From: GCA-2715965 sp047608975
GTDB lineage: Bacteria > Verrucomicrobiota > Verrucomicrobiia > Limisphaerales > JAYPXF01
Length of the DNA: 64,000 nt
Direction: 5' to 3'
Assembly: GCA_047608975.1 (NCBI GenBank)
Contig: JBLFYM010000002.1
Coordinates: 1-64,000 of the forward strand
Numbering within the stretch: position 1 is the stretch's first letter; every line of letters starts with the position of its first letter. Below the pieces are notes generated by a model, which had not been told where the DNA came from, searched no databases, and worked only from the letters and a program-made list of their open reading frames with translations. Of this stretch, positions 1 to 9,503 are shown in pieces. The position numbers and the translations under genes are program-made.

Positions 1-651
1 GATACGTTCTTGGATGTTTTGTTCGAACGTCCTGTGGGTCACTTTTTCAATAATTCTGCCCAAGATGGAGTATCCCGCATTGCAGTACGAGTAGATCGTG
101 CCGGGTTCGTGCACGAGGTCTTCACTGCAATACTTTTTGATAAACTCATCCTTGTCTGAGGGCAATCGAGAGATCGTGCCCCGGTAGTCAAAGTTGGCGG
201 TGTAGTCCTTGATACCTGATTGATGAGACAACAGATGGTGCATCGTGATCTTGTTGCCCGTGTCCTCGCGGTAATAGGGGAGGTGATCGGTGATCTTGTC
301 GTCCAGGCGGACTTTGCCTTCCTGAATCAACTGCATCATGACCATGCTGCCGAACTGCTTGCTGACGGAGGCGAGGCGAAATTTGGTGTCCGTGGTATTG
401 GGGATGTTCCACTCACGATTCGCCAGGCCGAAGGCCTCCTGGTAGATCACCTTGCCCTGGTCGGCCACCAGCACTGACCCGGAAAATAATCCCGTGTCGG
501 CTGTGGCCTGACACAATCGACGCAGATCAGCCACCTTGTCGGAACCGACCACGTGGTATCCAGGGGGAATTTTCGTTTCCTGCGCGGGCGCGGCTTGGCC
601 CAGCGATCCCGCCAGAACCAATGCCAGAACTGCAATATGTCGGGTGGCCAT
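1..651 (-). CDS. Serine hydrolase, class C beta-lactamase/DD-peptidase-like family (3' end cut by window)
   Basis: Read on the minus strand from an ATG at 651, the frame stays open to base 1, so the C-terminus lies outside the window. A hydrophobic N-terminus ending near QAAPAQ looks like a signal peptide. The product carries the Ser-x-x-Lys motif (SVSK) that holds the catalytic serine, the family-typical HLLSHQSGI stretch, and a Tyr-x-Asn-like YCN within YSYCNAGY. These are hallmarks of the beta-lactamase/penicillin-binding fold used by periplasmic peptidases and esterases. The substrate cannot be told; resistance is not implied, since most members of this family in environmental bacteria are not beta-lactamases. 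The final conserved HxG/KTG region is not visible. Confidence 0.88.
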   Translation of the reverse strand, partial: MATRHIAVLALVLAGSLGQAAPAQETKIPPGYHVVGSDKVADLRRLCQATADTGLFSGSVLVADQGKVIYQEAFGLANREWNIPNTTDTKFRLASVSKQFGSMVMMQLIQEGKVRLDDKITDHLPYYREDTGNKITMHHLLSHQSGIKDYTANFDYRGTISRLPSDKDEFIKKYCSEDLVHEPGTIYSYCNAGYSILGRIIEKVTHRTFEQNIQERI

Positions 652-807
652 TTTCGCCAATACGGTTACGTCGTCGGCACCGTCGAGAACAGAACAAAGT
701 AGCTTCCGCGATCGACCACACTCGGGTAGCGGGGGGCTTCGTGCACCCGGGATTCTCGCTTCTTGTTTGGTCACCCGGATTGCGATTGAATCGCACCAGT
801 CCGCAAT

Positions 808-2682
808 ATGAAACATTGGTCCCTTGTTTTTCTGGCGATAGCCCTTCTGCCTTGGTCTCTCCGCTCGGCTTCCGGCCCCGAGGAGGATGAAGGTTTTTCC
901 CACAGTGTTGGCACAACCAAGAAGCCCTGGACGAAGCGTGCGTTTCGGAACGATCCGAATAATTTTCAGTTCGCGATTGTGACGGATCGGACTGGCGGAT
1001 TGCGGCCGGGGGTGTTTCCGCGTGCCGTGAAGAAGGTCAACGAATTGCAGCCGGAGTTTGTGATCACGGTGGGCGATCTGATCACGGGCGGGGGGTGGTT
1101 GAGAGATGAGCAAGAGATCCGTCGTCAGTGGGATGAGTTCAACGGCTTCGTTGAAGGGTTTGACATGCCGTTTTTCTATTTGCCGGGCAACCACGATGTC
1201 AGCAACGACGTGGGGGACCGGATCTGGGATGAGCTGTTCGGGGTGCGCTACTATTCATTCATCTACAAGGATGTCCTGTTCCTCTGTCTGAATACCCAGG
1301 ACGGTGCGGGTTCGAAACCGTTTCTCGGGCAGAAGCAGATCGCGTGGGCGCAGGAGGAACTCCGGAAGCAAGCCGATGTGCGCTGGACCATGGTGTTCAT
1401 CCACCAGCCGCTTTGGCTGACGGAGGAACGGACCAAGGCCAACCAAAAAGCGAAGGTCAGGAAATCAGTGACGGGCTGGCCTGATATGGAGACCGCATTG
1501 CAGGGAAGAAAACACACTGTCTACGCCGGTCACGTACATCGCTACGCGAAGTATGAAAGAAACGAGGTGAACTATTACACGCTCGGAACCACGGGCGGGG
1601 GGAGCCAGTTGCGCGGGGCTTCGTTTGGTGAATTTGATCATGCCACGTGGATTACCATGACGGACCAGGGGCCGCGGATGATGAACCTGACCCTGGATGG
1701 AATGTTGGAGGAGGATGTGGCGACGGAGGCTCACCAGAGCTTTTGGCGCGGGCTGAAATTCTCGGATAGTTTCGGGCAGACTTATCCGTTCAAGGAAAAG
1801 GTGGTGACCCTGCCTTTGGTGAACCCCTTCAAAAAAGCGATCTCGGGTCGGCTATCGTGGCAGTTGCCCGGTTCTGATCACTGGACAGTGAGCCCTCGAC
1901 GAGTGGCGGTGGAGTTGGCCCCGGGCGAGCAGAGGGAGATTCAGTTCATGGTGAGTCATCGGGGTGAGGTTGCCACCTATCTGCCGCTACCCCGCCTGAA
2001 TACACATTTTCATGGAACGGAAGGCGGGTTGCATATCAGCAAAGCGATCTATCTGCCGCTGAACATGATGGACCACGCCAAGAAGCATCCGACCAAGGCT
2101 CAGGTATCTGTGGCCGGCCAGCCGCCGGTGATCGATGGCCGTTTGGATGAAGGCCTGTGGCGGGGGGGGCAATCGATTGACCGATTGATTCCAAGAAAGG
2201 CCGATGGCTATGCCCCGGTGAAAACGGAGGCTTGGTTTACTCATGACGACTCGTTTCTTTATGTGGGTGTGCGGTGCTACGAACCCAGAATGCGTGATGT
2301 GCTGAGTGAGGTGATGACGCGGGACGGAGAGGTCTGGTTGGACGATTCAATCGAGATCTTGTTGGATGCGAATCATGACCAGAAGTCTTACCACCATTTC
2401 GCGGTAAACTCGAAAGGGGTGCTCTATGATGGGCGGCAAAAAGATGCGGAGTGGAGCAGTTCAGCCCAAGTCGCGACCTCAGTCGAGGAGGATGCCTGGA
2501 CCGTGGAGATCGCGATTCCACTGACAGAGATTGATGCCGATCTGGCGTCCATAAAGACCTGGGGAATGCAGATGGCCCGCCATCGACCTCGACTCGATGA
2601 AATGAAGTCCTATCAGTGGGCTCCAACCTTCTGGTACGGCAACTATGTGCCGAGTCTGTTTGGCCAGTTGGAGTTTCAGTGA
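808..2682 (+). CDS. Exported metallophosphoesterase with C-terminal carbohydrate-binding-like domain
   Basis: A 624-aa protein with an N-terminal signal peptide (about residues 1-22). The calcineurin-like phosphoesterase core shows Asp60 in the first metal motif (D-R-T-G rather than the usual D-x-H), GD at 89-90, GNHD at 127-130, His199 in FIHQP and GHVH at 241-244, so most of the dinuclear metal site is present. After a linker, residues from about 430 to the end resemble a CBM9-type beta-sandwich (PPVIDGRLDEGLW, then DDSIEILLDANHD). Such fusions are typical of secreted PVC-group enzymes and suggest action on a polymer-linked phosphate or nucleotide; the substrate is unknown. It is a single gene with its own promoter region upstream. 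Confidence 0.85.
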   Translation: MKHWSLVFLAIALLPWSLRSASGPEEDEGFSHSVGTTKKPWTKRAFRNDPNNFQFAIVTDRTGGLRPGVFPRAVKKVNELQPEFVITVGDLITGGGWLRDEQEIRRQWDEFNGFVEGFDMPFFYLPGNHDVSNDVGDRIWDELFGVRYYSFIYKDVLFLCLNTQDGAGSKPFLGQKQIAWAQEELRKQADVRWTMVFIHQPLWLTEERTKANQKAKVRKSVTGWPDMETALQGRKHTVYAGHVHRYAKYERNEVNYYTLGTTGGGSQLRGASFGEFDHATWITMTDQGPRMMNLTLDGMLEEDVATEAHQSFWRGLKFSDSFGQTYPFKEKVVTLPLVNPFKKAISGRLSWQLPGSDHWTVSPRRVAVELAPGEQREIQFMVSHRGEVATYLPLPRLNTHFHGTEGGLHISKAIYLPLNMMDHAKKHPTKAQVSVAGQPPVIDGRLDEGLWRGGQSIDRLIPRKADGYAPVKTEAWFTHDDSFLYVGVRCYEPRMRDVLSEVMTRDGEVWLDDSIEILLDANHDQKSYHHFAVNSKGVLYDGRQKDAEWSSSAQVATSVEEDAWTVEIAIPLTEIDADLASIKTWGMQMARHRPRLDEMKSYQWAPTFWYGNYVPSLFGQLEFQ

Positions 2683-2916
2683 AATAATCCCACGTCCGAA
2701 GTTCCGGAAGCTTGTTGGTGTTCGTCCAAATCTGTTGGAACCCCGCCGAGGTTGATGATCGGTCCTCGAAACCGCCCCCGACGAAACAATTGAGAACGCT
2801 CCCATTCCATGATGAACGGACCGGTTGGGAGGGCTCCGTTGAAGCCGGCGACGACGGAGTTGGTTACGGAGTCGTTCATGACCCCGTTGCGGTAGCTGCC
2901 AACTCTTCCGGCACTT

Positions 2917-3795
2917 TTATTTCAGCGCCAGCTTGCGGATTTCCTGTTTTGTCAGAGCGGCGTTGAAAATCATCAACTCGGCCATACTGCCGTTGAGATT
3001 GCGGATGCCGTTGCCGGCTCCCTCCAGCGGCCGATCCCAGTTGCCGATGGAGGCGTTGCCGAAGCGGATGGGGTGAGTTTCTTGCAATTCGGCGACCTGC
3101 AGGATTTTTCCGTTGGCGTAGTGGCTGACGGTCTGGTCGTTCTGGTTGATGACCGTGGCGAGATGAACCCAGCGGCCCAGACGCTTCAGGTTGACGAAAC
3201 CTTTGGCGGTGTAGTTGTGCCCTTTGGTGGGGGAGTGGCGGACGCCGGTGACGAGCGTGCCATCCTTACGAAACTGCCAGTGGACTTCGCCGGCATCGTA
3301 ACCGTCGGTCAGCAGGAGTGAACTGTGGGTGCGATCGATGCCTTCGACCCGAACCCATGCGGCGAGGGTGATGGCTTCGTGTTTACCAGGCCATGGGCCT
3401 TACGCCCAAGTGGCTCCGACGATCGCTCCATCCAGATCGGTGCCAAGGGGGGAACGCTCGCGGGTCTTGTCGGATTCGAAATCGTAATATGCGATCAGGC
3501 GTTTGTCGGTGCGGACGGCCGCGCTGCGTTGGGTCCATTTCGCGAAACGACTTTTGCGGGCGTTGCGTTCCTTCTTCCCGATATCGACGAGGTCGTTGAA
3601 GCGGGCAGCTTCGGCGGGGAACTCTTGCAATCGGGCAATGCCACGTAGCCAGGTGCCGAAGTCTTCGCTAGAATCGAAGCGATCGAGCTCACGAAAGGCG
3701 CCCATGAATGCCTCCTGTGCGAGATCATCCACTGAACCGGCTTGCACCCCGATCATCCGCAAGAAACCTCGCAGCGGAGCCTGGTGCTCGCGCAC
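2917..3795 (-). pseudogene. Decayed ECF sigma factor fused to a LamG-domain remnant
   Basis: The minus strand first encodes an ECF sigma-factor region 2 (FVREHQAPLRGFLRMIG, then VDDLAQEAFMGAFRELDRF and FGTWLRGIAR) preceded in frame by a TAG at about 3802-3804. It then jumps without region 4 into a concanavalin/LamG domain (DKRLIAYYDFE). A TAA interrupts at DGAIVGATWA, after which the same frame continues as LamG (ITLAAWVRVEG, LLLTDGYDAGEVHWQF, LNGSMAELMIFNAALT) to TAA at 2917-2919. In PVC bacteria an ECF sigma gene is often followed by an anti-sigma/FecR-like gene with a C-terminal LamG domain, so this looks like that pair collapsed by internal deletions. The upstream limit is uncertain. Confidence 0.8.
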
Positions 3796-3898
3796 GAACT
3801 ATGTTTGCTGGAGCTTGTCACTGAAACGGTATCTGTTTCGAAGTATTTTGAAACGCTCGCAAGAATCGCGACAATGTCTGTCGAATCCGACGAACAAC

Positions 3899-5170
3899 AT
3901 GAATGATCTGAATCGACGAACTTTTCTGCGTGGCCTCGGCGTTTCGATGGCTTTGCCCGCCTTCGAGTCGTTTGGCGGGCAATCGACCAGCACGGCGGCC
4001 AAGGCGACCCGGTTCGTTTGCGTGGCGCCGAACTATGGAATGTATCCGGGTGGCTTCTTTCCCGCGGAGACGGGAACGGACTACGTGATGCCATCATTGC
4101 TGGGTTCGCTAGAGGAGCATCGACGGGATCTTTCGATCTTCACCAACCTCGATCATGCCAAGGTGGGTGGTGGTCATGGTTGTTCCAATACGTTGCTCAA
4201 TGGTGTGGAGCTGAAGGACACGAAGGACAATCCGCAACGGTTGCTTTCCCTCGATCAGCACCTGGCCGAAGAGATTGGGCAGGCCAACCGATTTCCCGCG
4301 CTTTTGCTGGGGTCCGGTGGCGTTTCCTGGTCTCGGGCAGGAGTTCGCCTGCCGACGGACATGGACCCAGCCAAGATTTTCGCGAAACTGTTCGTTGAGG
4401 ATCCAGGCAAAACGAAGGCGCGAAATCGAGAGTTTCTCAGCGAGGACGCCAGCATTCTCGACGTGGTGCGCGAGGACGCCAAGCGACTCAATGTCCGGTT
4501 GTCGAAGAACGATCGGAACAAGCTGGACGAATACCTGACGTCCGTTCGCGAAGTGGAGCGGTACCTGCAACGCAAACAGGATTGGATCGACATTGCCAAA
4601 CCGAGGGTGAAGGACACGGTGATCAAGGGTGACGGGGATGACCGAATCATTGATCTGGCCTATCCCTACAACACCGAGGTGATCTACGACCTGATGGTGC
4701 TGGCACTCCAAACCAATTCCACCAACGTGATCTGCTACGGGCATCCAGGGGGGAATCGATTGTTTCCCTTCGAGGGCATCGCGCTGGGTTATCATTCACT
4801 GACGCATCACGGAAAACGGCCTGATCTGCTGAATCAGCTGGTGATCATCGAGTCCTACTACGCCCAACAATTCTCACGCTTCCTGACGAAGATGAAGAAT
4901 ACTCGCGACGCCGAAAATCGGCCTTTGCTCGACTCAACCGTCGTAATGTTTGGCAGCGGCATGGGCAATGCCAGTTCCCACTCCAGTCGCAATCTGCCGA
5001 TCATGTTGGCCGGCGGCGGTTTTCGGCATGGTCAGCATCATCGCTTTGAACGTCGTGGACGTGACGGGCATCCATTGTCCGACATGTTCGTGACGGTCCT
5101 GCAGCAGCTCGGCTTGGAGCAGGACAAGTTTTCCACCAGCCAGGGCAATCTCAATCATCTGTTGGCATGA
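3899..5170 (+). CDS. DUF1552 family protein with Tat-like signal
   Basis: A 423-aa protein starting at the ATG at 3899; the open frame extends upstream, but that part runs antisense through the sigma/LamG pseudogene and has no family resemblance. The N-terminus NRRTFLRGLGVSMALPAF is a twin-arginine-type signal. The body has the DUF1552 pattern (YGMYPGGFFP, GGHGCSNTLLNG, LPIMLAGGGF near the C-terminus), an alkaline-phosphatase-like fold related to DUF1501 and sulfatases. In PVC genomes it is nearly always paired with a DUF1592-type cytochrome, here overlapping by 4 bp. The biochemical function is unproven; an extracellular oxidative or hydrolytic role in polysaccharide breakdown is the usual guess. 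Confidence 0.88.
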   Translation: MNDLNRRTFLRGLGVSMALPAFESFGGQSTSTAAKATRFVCVAPNYGMYPGGFFPAETGTDYVMPSLLGSLEEHRRDLSIFTNLDHAKVGGGHGCSNTLLNGVELKDTKDNPQRLLSLDQHLAEEIGQANRFPALLLGSGGVSWSRAGVRLPTDMDPAKIFAKLFVEDPGKTKARNREFLSEDASILDVVREDAKRLNVRLSKNDRNKLDEYLTSVREVERYLQRKQDWIDIAKPRVKDTVIKGDGDDRIIDLAYPYNTEVIYDLMVLALQTNSTNVICYGHPGGNRLFPFEGIALGYHSLTHHGKRPDLLNQLVIIESYYAQQFSRFLTKMKNTRDAENRPLLDSTVVMFGSGMGNASSHSSRNLPIMLAGGGFRHGQHHRFERRGRDGHPLSDMFVTVLQQLGLEQDKFSTSQGNLNHLLA

Positions 5171-7566
5171 GTCTTCGTTTGCGACTGGCAATCACGATCG
5201 CCTGCTGCTTTGCCACAATTGTGTCGGCTGCCAATGGTGAACCGTTGGTTCCTTTTCTGAAGACCTACTGCGTGAAGTGTCACGGCGGGCAGAAGCAGAA
5301 GGGTGATCGCCGCTTCGATGGACTCACCGGGACGATCAAGGGAATTCGCGATGCCGAAGCGCTGCAGGAGATTCTTGACCAGCTGAACCTTGCGGAGATG
5401 CCGCCGCAAGATGAGAAGCAACCATCCGCCGACGAGTTGAAGCAGATGGTCGTCTGGTTGACCGACACTCTGAAACAAGCCCGTGAATCGGCTCGCGACG
5501 ACGCCGGCAAAGTCGTGCTACGTCGCCTGAATCGCAGTGAGTATCTGAACACGACCCGTGACCTCTTTGGTTTCAAGATGACCGACTTCGACCCGACCAC
5601 CTCCTTCCCGCCGGATGATGCGGTCGATGGTTTTGACAATGTTGGAGAAGGTCTCGTGACTTCGGGTTTTCTGCTCCGCAGCTATCTGACCGCCGCGCGG
5701 AAGATTGCCGACAAGGCCATCCGCCCAGGGCCGCGTCCGGAGAAGATTCATTATGTGGCAAAAGGGCAGGAGATCCACGGTCACTCGCGCGGGCATCGTC
5801 CCGAGATTGCCCGCATGACCATCAAGAATCGGCAGCCGCTGGGTATCACGATCCTGGACAAGAAACGTGGCGTGCCCGCTGATGGTGAATACGTCATCCG
5901 CGTTCGGGCCTTGGCCCATCAGCGCAAGTCCCGCTACAAGGACGAGGATCTGCGCTACAACTCAGACGAGCCGATGCGGATGTCGATCAGTGTTGATTCG
6001 CGAGTGCTTGGAGCCACGGCACATCGCGTCATCGAGGAGTTCGAGATTCCGGACGACGAGATCATTGAGATTGAACATCGCGTCTGGCTCGACCGCGGTT
6101 TCACCTTTCATTTGCATTGGGCCAACGGACCGCACGGATCGTTCAAGCGCATCATGCGCAAAGTCCTGCCCAAGTACACCAAAGACGCCATCATGCCCTT
6201 GCGCAACCCCCCGGAAATGTACATTGGCTCCGGCCCGGAAATGCACGTCTACTCGGTGGAGATCGAAGGGCCGTTCTACGAGGAATGGCCGCCACCGGGA
6301 TTCGCCCGGTTTTTTCAGGATCCTCCCAAGCGCCCCGACGCCAAATATCTGAATGCCTCACTGACGCGTCTCGCCGAACGCGCCTTTCGTCGCCCGATCA
6401 AATCCGCAGAGTTCGAACCCTACCTTGCGTTGGCCCGCAAACATCTTACGGATACCAAGGATTTTTGGGCCGCGGCCAAATACGGTGTGCGCGCCATTCT
6501 GATGTCGCCCAACTTTCTCTACCTGCCGGAGTCTGATCCCGGTCGTGGGGCCGGGGAGTACGATCCCTACGAATTGGCCTCACGACTTTCTTACTTCCTC
6601 TGGAGTTCAATGCCCGATGATGAACTACGCGCCTGCGCCGACAACGGCTCCCTGCTTCGGGCGGACGTCTTGAAACGGCAGGTCAGCCGCCTGCTCGGCG
6701 ATCCCAAGGCTGAATCTTTTGCGATCAATTTTTCCGAGCAATGGCTTGGTCTCCGGAAGCTCGGTGAGATGCCGCCCGATCCGAAGAATAATCCCACCTA
6801 CTACGACGACAATCTCGAAGCAGCGATGCGGGAGGAGACGCGGCGCTTTTTCCAGCATCTGTTGACCGGCGAAGGCAGTCTGTTGGAGTTCATCGATTCG
6901 GATTACACCTTTCTGAACGGCTCTTTGGCCCGGCACTACGGAATTCCCGGCATCGAGGGCGATGCGTTTCGCAAGGTCGCGCTCAATGCCACGCATCGCC
7001 GGGGCGGCCTGTTGGGGCAGGGCAGCATCCTGACGGCCACCTCCAATGGGGTTGAGACTCAGCCGGTCGTTCGCGGGGTGTGGATCCTCGAAAACCTGCT
7101 TGGCACACCGCCCAGTCCACCGCCCCCGGATGTGGAACCAATCGAACCCGATACTCGCGGTGTCAGCACAATTCGCGAATTGATGGCCAAGCATCGGAAT
7201 AACCCGACCTGCTTCGAATGCCACCGCAAAATGGATCCGCTCGGGCTGGCCATGGAGAATTTCGATCATGTCGGGGCTTGGCGCGATCGCTACAGCAAGA
7301 AGCTGCCGATTGACGCCGAAGGTGAAATGCCTGATGGAGCGGTCTTCGACGGAGCCGACGGTATCCGCGCCTACCTCAAGGCGCGTCCCGACCAGTTCAC
7401 CCATTGTCTTACTGAGAAGATGCTCACTTACGCCCTCGGGCGTCGTCTCGGTTTCAGCGACCGTGACGATCTCGATAAAATCGTCAAGACCGTGGCCAAG
7501 AACAGCTACAGCCTCCGCGAACTCGTCCACCAGATCGCCGCCAGCGAAGTATTCCAAACCAAATGA
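5167..7566 (+). CDS. Planctomycete-type cytochrome c with DUF1587/1592/1588/1585 domains
   Basis: A 799-aa exported protein, overlapping the DUF1552 gene by ATGA. After the signal peptide, a haem-binding C35-x-x-C38-H39 (CVKCHG) marks the PSCyt1-type cytochrome domain. Next comes the DUF1587-like segment (LRRLNRSEYLNTTRDLFG), a central beta-rich region, DUF1592 (YDPYELASRLSYFLWSSMPDDEL), DUF1588 (RRGGLLGQGSILTATSNG, then CFECHRKMDPLGLAMENFD) and a C-terminal DUF1585 segment (LTEKMLTYALGRRLG). This domain order is standard for the partner of DUF1552 proteins. It is probably a periplasmic or outer-membrane electron-transfer component; the substrate is unknown. Confidence 0.93.
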   Translation: MSLRLRLAITIACCFATIVSAANGEPLVPFLKTYCVKCHGGQKQKGDRRFDGLTGTIKGIRDAEALQEILDQLNLAEMPPQDEKQPSADELKQMVVWLTDTLKQARESARDDAGKVVLRRLNRSEYLNTTRDLFGFKMTDFDPTTSFPPDDAVDGFDNVGEGLVTSGFLLRSYLTAARKIADKAIRPGPRPEKIHYVAKGQEIHGHSRGHRPEIARMTIKNRQPLGITILDKKRGVPADGEYVIRVRALAHQRKSRYKDEDLRYNSDEPMRMSISVDSRVLGATAHRVIEEFEIPDDEIIEIEHRVWLDRGFTFHLHWANGPHGSFKRIMRKVLPKYTKDAIMPLRNPPEMYIGSGPEMHVYSVEIEGPFYEEWPPPGFARFFQDPPKRPDAKYLNASLTRLAERAFRRPIKSAEFEPYLALARKHLTDTKDFWAAAKYGVRAILMSPNFLYLPESDPGRGAGEYDPYELASRLSYFLWSSMPDDELRACADNGSLLRADVLKRQVSRLLGDPKAESFAINFSEQWLGLRKLGEMPPDPKNNPTYYDDNLEAAMREETRRFFQHLLTGEGSLLEFIDSDYTFLNGSLARHYGIPGIEGDAFRKVALNATHRRGGLLGQGSILTATSNGVETQPVVRGVWILENLLGTPPSPPPPDVEPIEPDTRGVSTIRELMAKHRNNPTCFECHRKMDPLGLAMENFDHVGAWRDRYSKKLPIDAEGEMPDGAVFDGADGIRAYLKARPDQFTHCLTEKMLTYALGRRLGFSDRDDLDKIVKTVAKNSYSLRELVHQIAASEVFQTK

Positions 7567-8540
7567 AACGTCTGCTTCTCCTTTCGATACTGGCAGTGGC
7601 AGCATTATGCCGAGCGGATGAACTTCGACCTAATTTTGTCCTTATTTTGGCGCATGATATGGGCCGTGATTGGATCAGTTGCTACGGAGCAGAACACCAG
7701 ACACCCAATCTCGATCGAATTGCGGCCGAGGGAATTCGCTATGACACGGCGTGGAGCATGTCCAATGCTGAATTCTCCCACAAATCCTTGATCTTCGGTC
7801 GCTATCCCAGTCGGCTTGCGAAGGGACAACCGTCCTTCGTGGAACTCTTGACCAAGGCCGGGTACCAGCGGGAAGACCACGACTTCGACCGCGAGTTCAA
7901 GCTTCCGAACAAACGGCCGTTCCTACTCCTCTGCCAACTGCCGTCTCCCAGCGGGGACTTCGCCAAGCACGTCAAACGAGTCGACGATCTCGTCGGGGAT
8001 CTGGCCCGTCGCACGGCAGACAACGATACGCTCCTGCTCTTCACCAGCTCTGGCGGTTCAGCGGTATCGGGCAAGTTGAACGAAAATGCCTACCCTGTCG
8101 GCAAGGGCGCAAAGGCGGATTGGGGAGCCCATGTCCCGTTCATCGTCCGCGCGCCATTCCTGAGCCAGGGCGACCGCGCCTCACGGGATCTGATCGACTT
8201 CACCGACCTGTTCCCAACACTCGTCGAACTCGCCGGAATTGAGCAACCCAAGGAACTCAAGTTGGACGGGATCTCCATGGTGCCCAGCCTGCGCGGTAGC
8301 GACGATCCGTTCGATAAACGCAACTGGATTGTCTCCGAAACCGTTGGCTTTCGCATGGCCCGGGACTGGCATCACATCCTGGATACCAACGGCAGATTCC
8401 ACGATTTGGACAGAGATCCGCTACAGGAGCGCAAGGTCAGCAGACAGGACAAGCAGGCCCCTCATCGCCGTCAGCGCCTTCAGATGATCCTCGACCGATT
8501 TCCGAACAACGCCGAAGCCATACTTGGGGCCTTTCGCTGA
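7563..8540 (+). CDS. Sulfatase-fold protein without catalytic residues
   Basis: A 325-aa exported protein overlapping the preceding gene by 4 bp (ATGA). It keeps the sulfatase skeleton: RPNFVLIL, the TPNLDRIAAEGIRYD segment, FGRYPSR, ADWGAHVPFIVRAP and FTDLFPTLVELAGI. However, the first metal pair Asp-Asp is His-Asp (residues 31-32), the formylglycine motif C-x-P-S-R is replaced by A-E-F-S-H (69-73), the Gly-Lys-Trp-His segment is absent, and the later Asp-Asn pair reads SSGG. It is also shorter than usual (about 450-550 aa). The reading frame is intact, so it may be a folded non-enzymatic partner of the DUF1552/cytochrome pair, or early decay. Confidence 0.8.
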   Translation: MKRLLLLSILAVAALCRADELRPNFVLILAHDMGRDWISCYGAEHQTPNLDRIAAEGIRYDTAWSMSNAEFSHKSLIFGRYPSRLAKGQPSFVELLTKAGYQREDHDFDREFKLPNKRPFLLLCQLPSPSGDFAKHVKRVDDLVGDLARRTADNDTLLLFTSSGGSAVSGKLNENAYPVGKGAKADWGAHVPFIVRAPFLSQGDRASRDLIDFTDLFPTLVELAGIEQPKELKLDGISMVPSLRGSDDPFDKRNWIVSETVGFRMARDWHHILDTNGRFHDLDRDPLQERKVSRQDKQAPHRRQRLQMILDRFPNNAEAILGAFR

Positions 8541-8624
8541 AATGGACAATTGGGCAAAATCGAATGGGTTTCTTGGAAGATGAAACACCTCGCGTGTTCG
8601 TGACAATGTCCTACAAATCACACT

Positions 8625-9503
8625 ATGAAATTACTCAAACCATTGCTGCTGCTCGCCCTGTTGCTGGTCACGCCAGCCAGCGGAGCTGATCGGAAGCCTC
8701 ACGCCGTCTTTCTGCTCGGCACACTGCATTATTCACCTGAGCTCACGATGCCGGTCTTTGCCAAGGAATTGGAACGGTTTGGTTTTCGCACGACTTTGGT
8801 GCGGGGCGAGGGCAATCCCGAAAAGAAGACCGAGAATGTGCTGCCCAACATCGGGGTGTTGAAGGATGCGGATGTCGTGATCTTCTTTTCGCGCTTTATG
8901 AAACTGCCTGATTCCGAGTGGCAGCTGATTGAGGATTATCTCAAGTCGGGCAAGCCGGTCATCGGGCTACGCACGGCGAATCACTCCTTCAAATACCCGA
9001 AAGATCATCCGCGCTTCGCCTGGAACGATGGCTTCGGGCGTCGGGCCTTGGGCACACCCTACGTCGTGCATCAGAGCAGCGAGACGCAGATCAAGGTCGT
9101 GGCCGAGAATGCTGACCATCCGATCATGACGCATGTGACCAAGCGTGAATGGGTTTCGCCGGGCACGCTGTATCTCGCCCAATTGGAGCGGGGCTGTGTG
9201 CCGCTCCTGATGGGAAGTGGCAAGGGCAAGGCCCGTCTGCTCAAAAAAGCGTTCGGTGAAATTCAGGTGAAGGAGTTCGAAACCGCGCCGGTTGCCTGGG
9301 CGTGGGTGAATGAATGGGGTGGCAAATCCTGCTACAGCTCGCTGGGTCATCCGGGCGACTTCGCTGAAGAGTCCTTCAATCGCATGCTGCTGAACACGAT
9401 TTGTTGGGCCGTCGACAAACCGTTGCCGCCCAAAGATGCGAAGATCAATACTTGGCAGATTGAGCGCGTTGACAAAAAGAAACGGCCAACGAAAAAGAAA
9501 TGA
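8625..9503 (+). CDS. Exported ThuA-like protein
   Basis: A 292-aa protein with a signal peptide (MKLLKPLLLLALLLVTPASG). The body resembles the ThuA/trehalose-utilisation-like class I glutamine-amidotransferase fold: LLGTLHYSPELTMPVFAKEL, DADVVIFFSRFMKLPDSEW, YLKSGKPVIGLRTANHSF, and SSLGHPGDFAEESFNRMLLNTICWA near the end. Exported ThuA-like domains are very common in PVC bacteria beside PVC-haem proteins and sugar-related enzymes. It overlaps the SGNH gene downstream by 4 bp and so shares its transcript. The lysine-rich tail (about residues 280-292) is unusual. The reaction catalysed is not known. Confidence 0.83.
   Translation: MKLLKPLLLLALLLVTPASGADRKPHAVFLLGTLHYSPELTMPVFAKELERFGFRTTLVRGEGNPEKKTENVLPNIGVLKDADVVIFFSRFMKLPDSEWQLIEDYLKSGKPVIGLRTANHSFKYPKDHPRFAWNDGFGRRALGTPYVVHQSSETQIKVVAENADHPIMTHVTKREWVSPGTLYLAQLERGCVPLLMGSGKGKARLLKKAFGEIQVKEFETAPVAWAWVNEWGGKSCYSSLGHPGDFAEESFNRMLLNTICWAVDKPLPPKDAKINTWQIERVDKKKRPTKKK

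Noticed and set aside
3503..3898. Upstream extension of the DUF1552 frame
   Set aside because: It is antisense to the sigma/LamG remnant; the Tat-like signal begins at ATG 3899.
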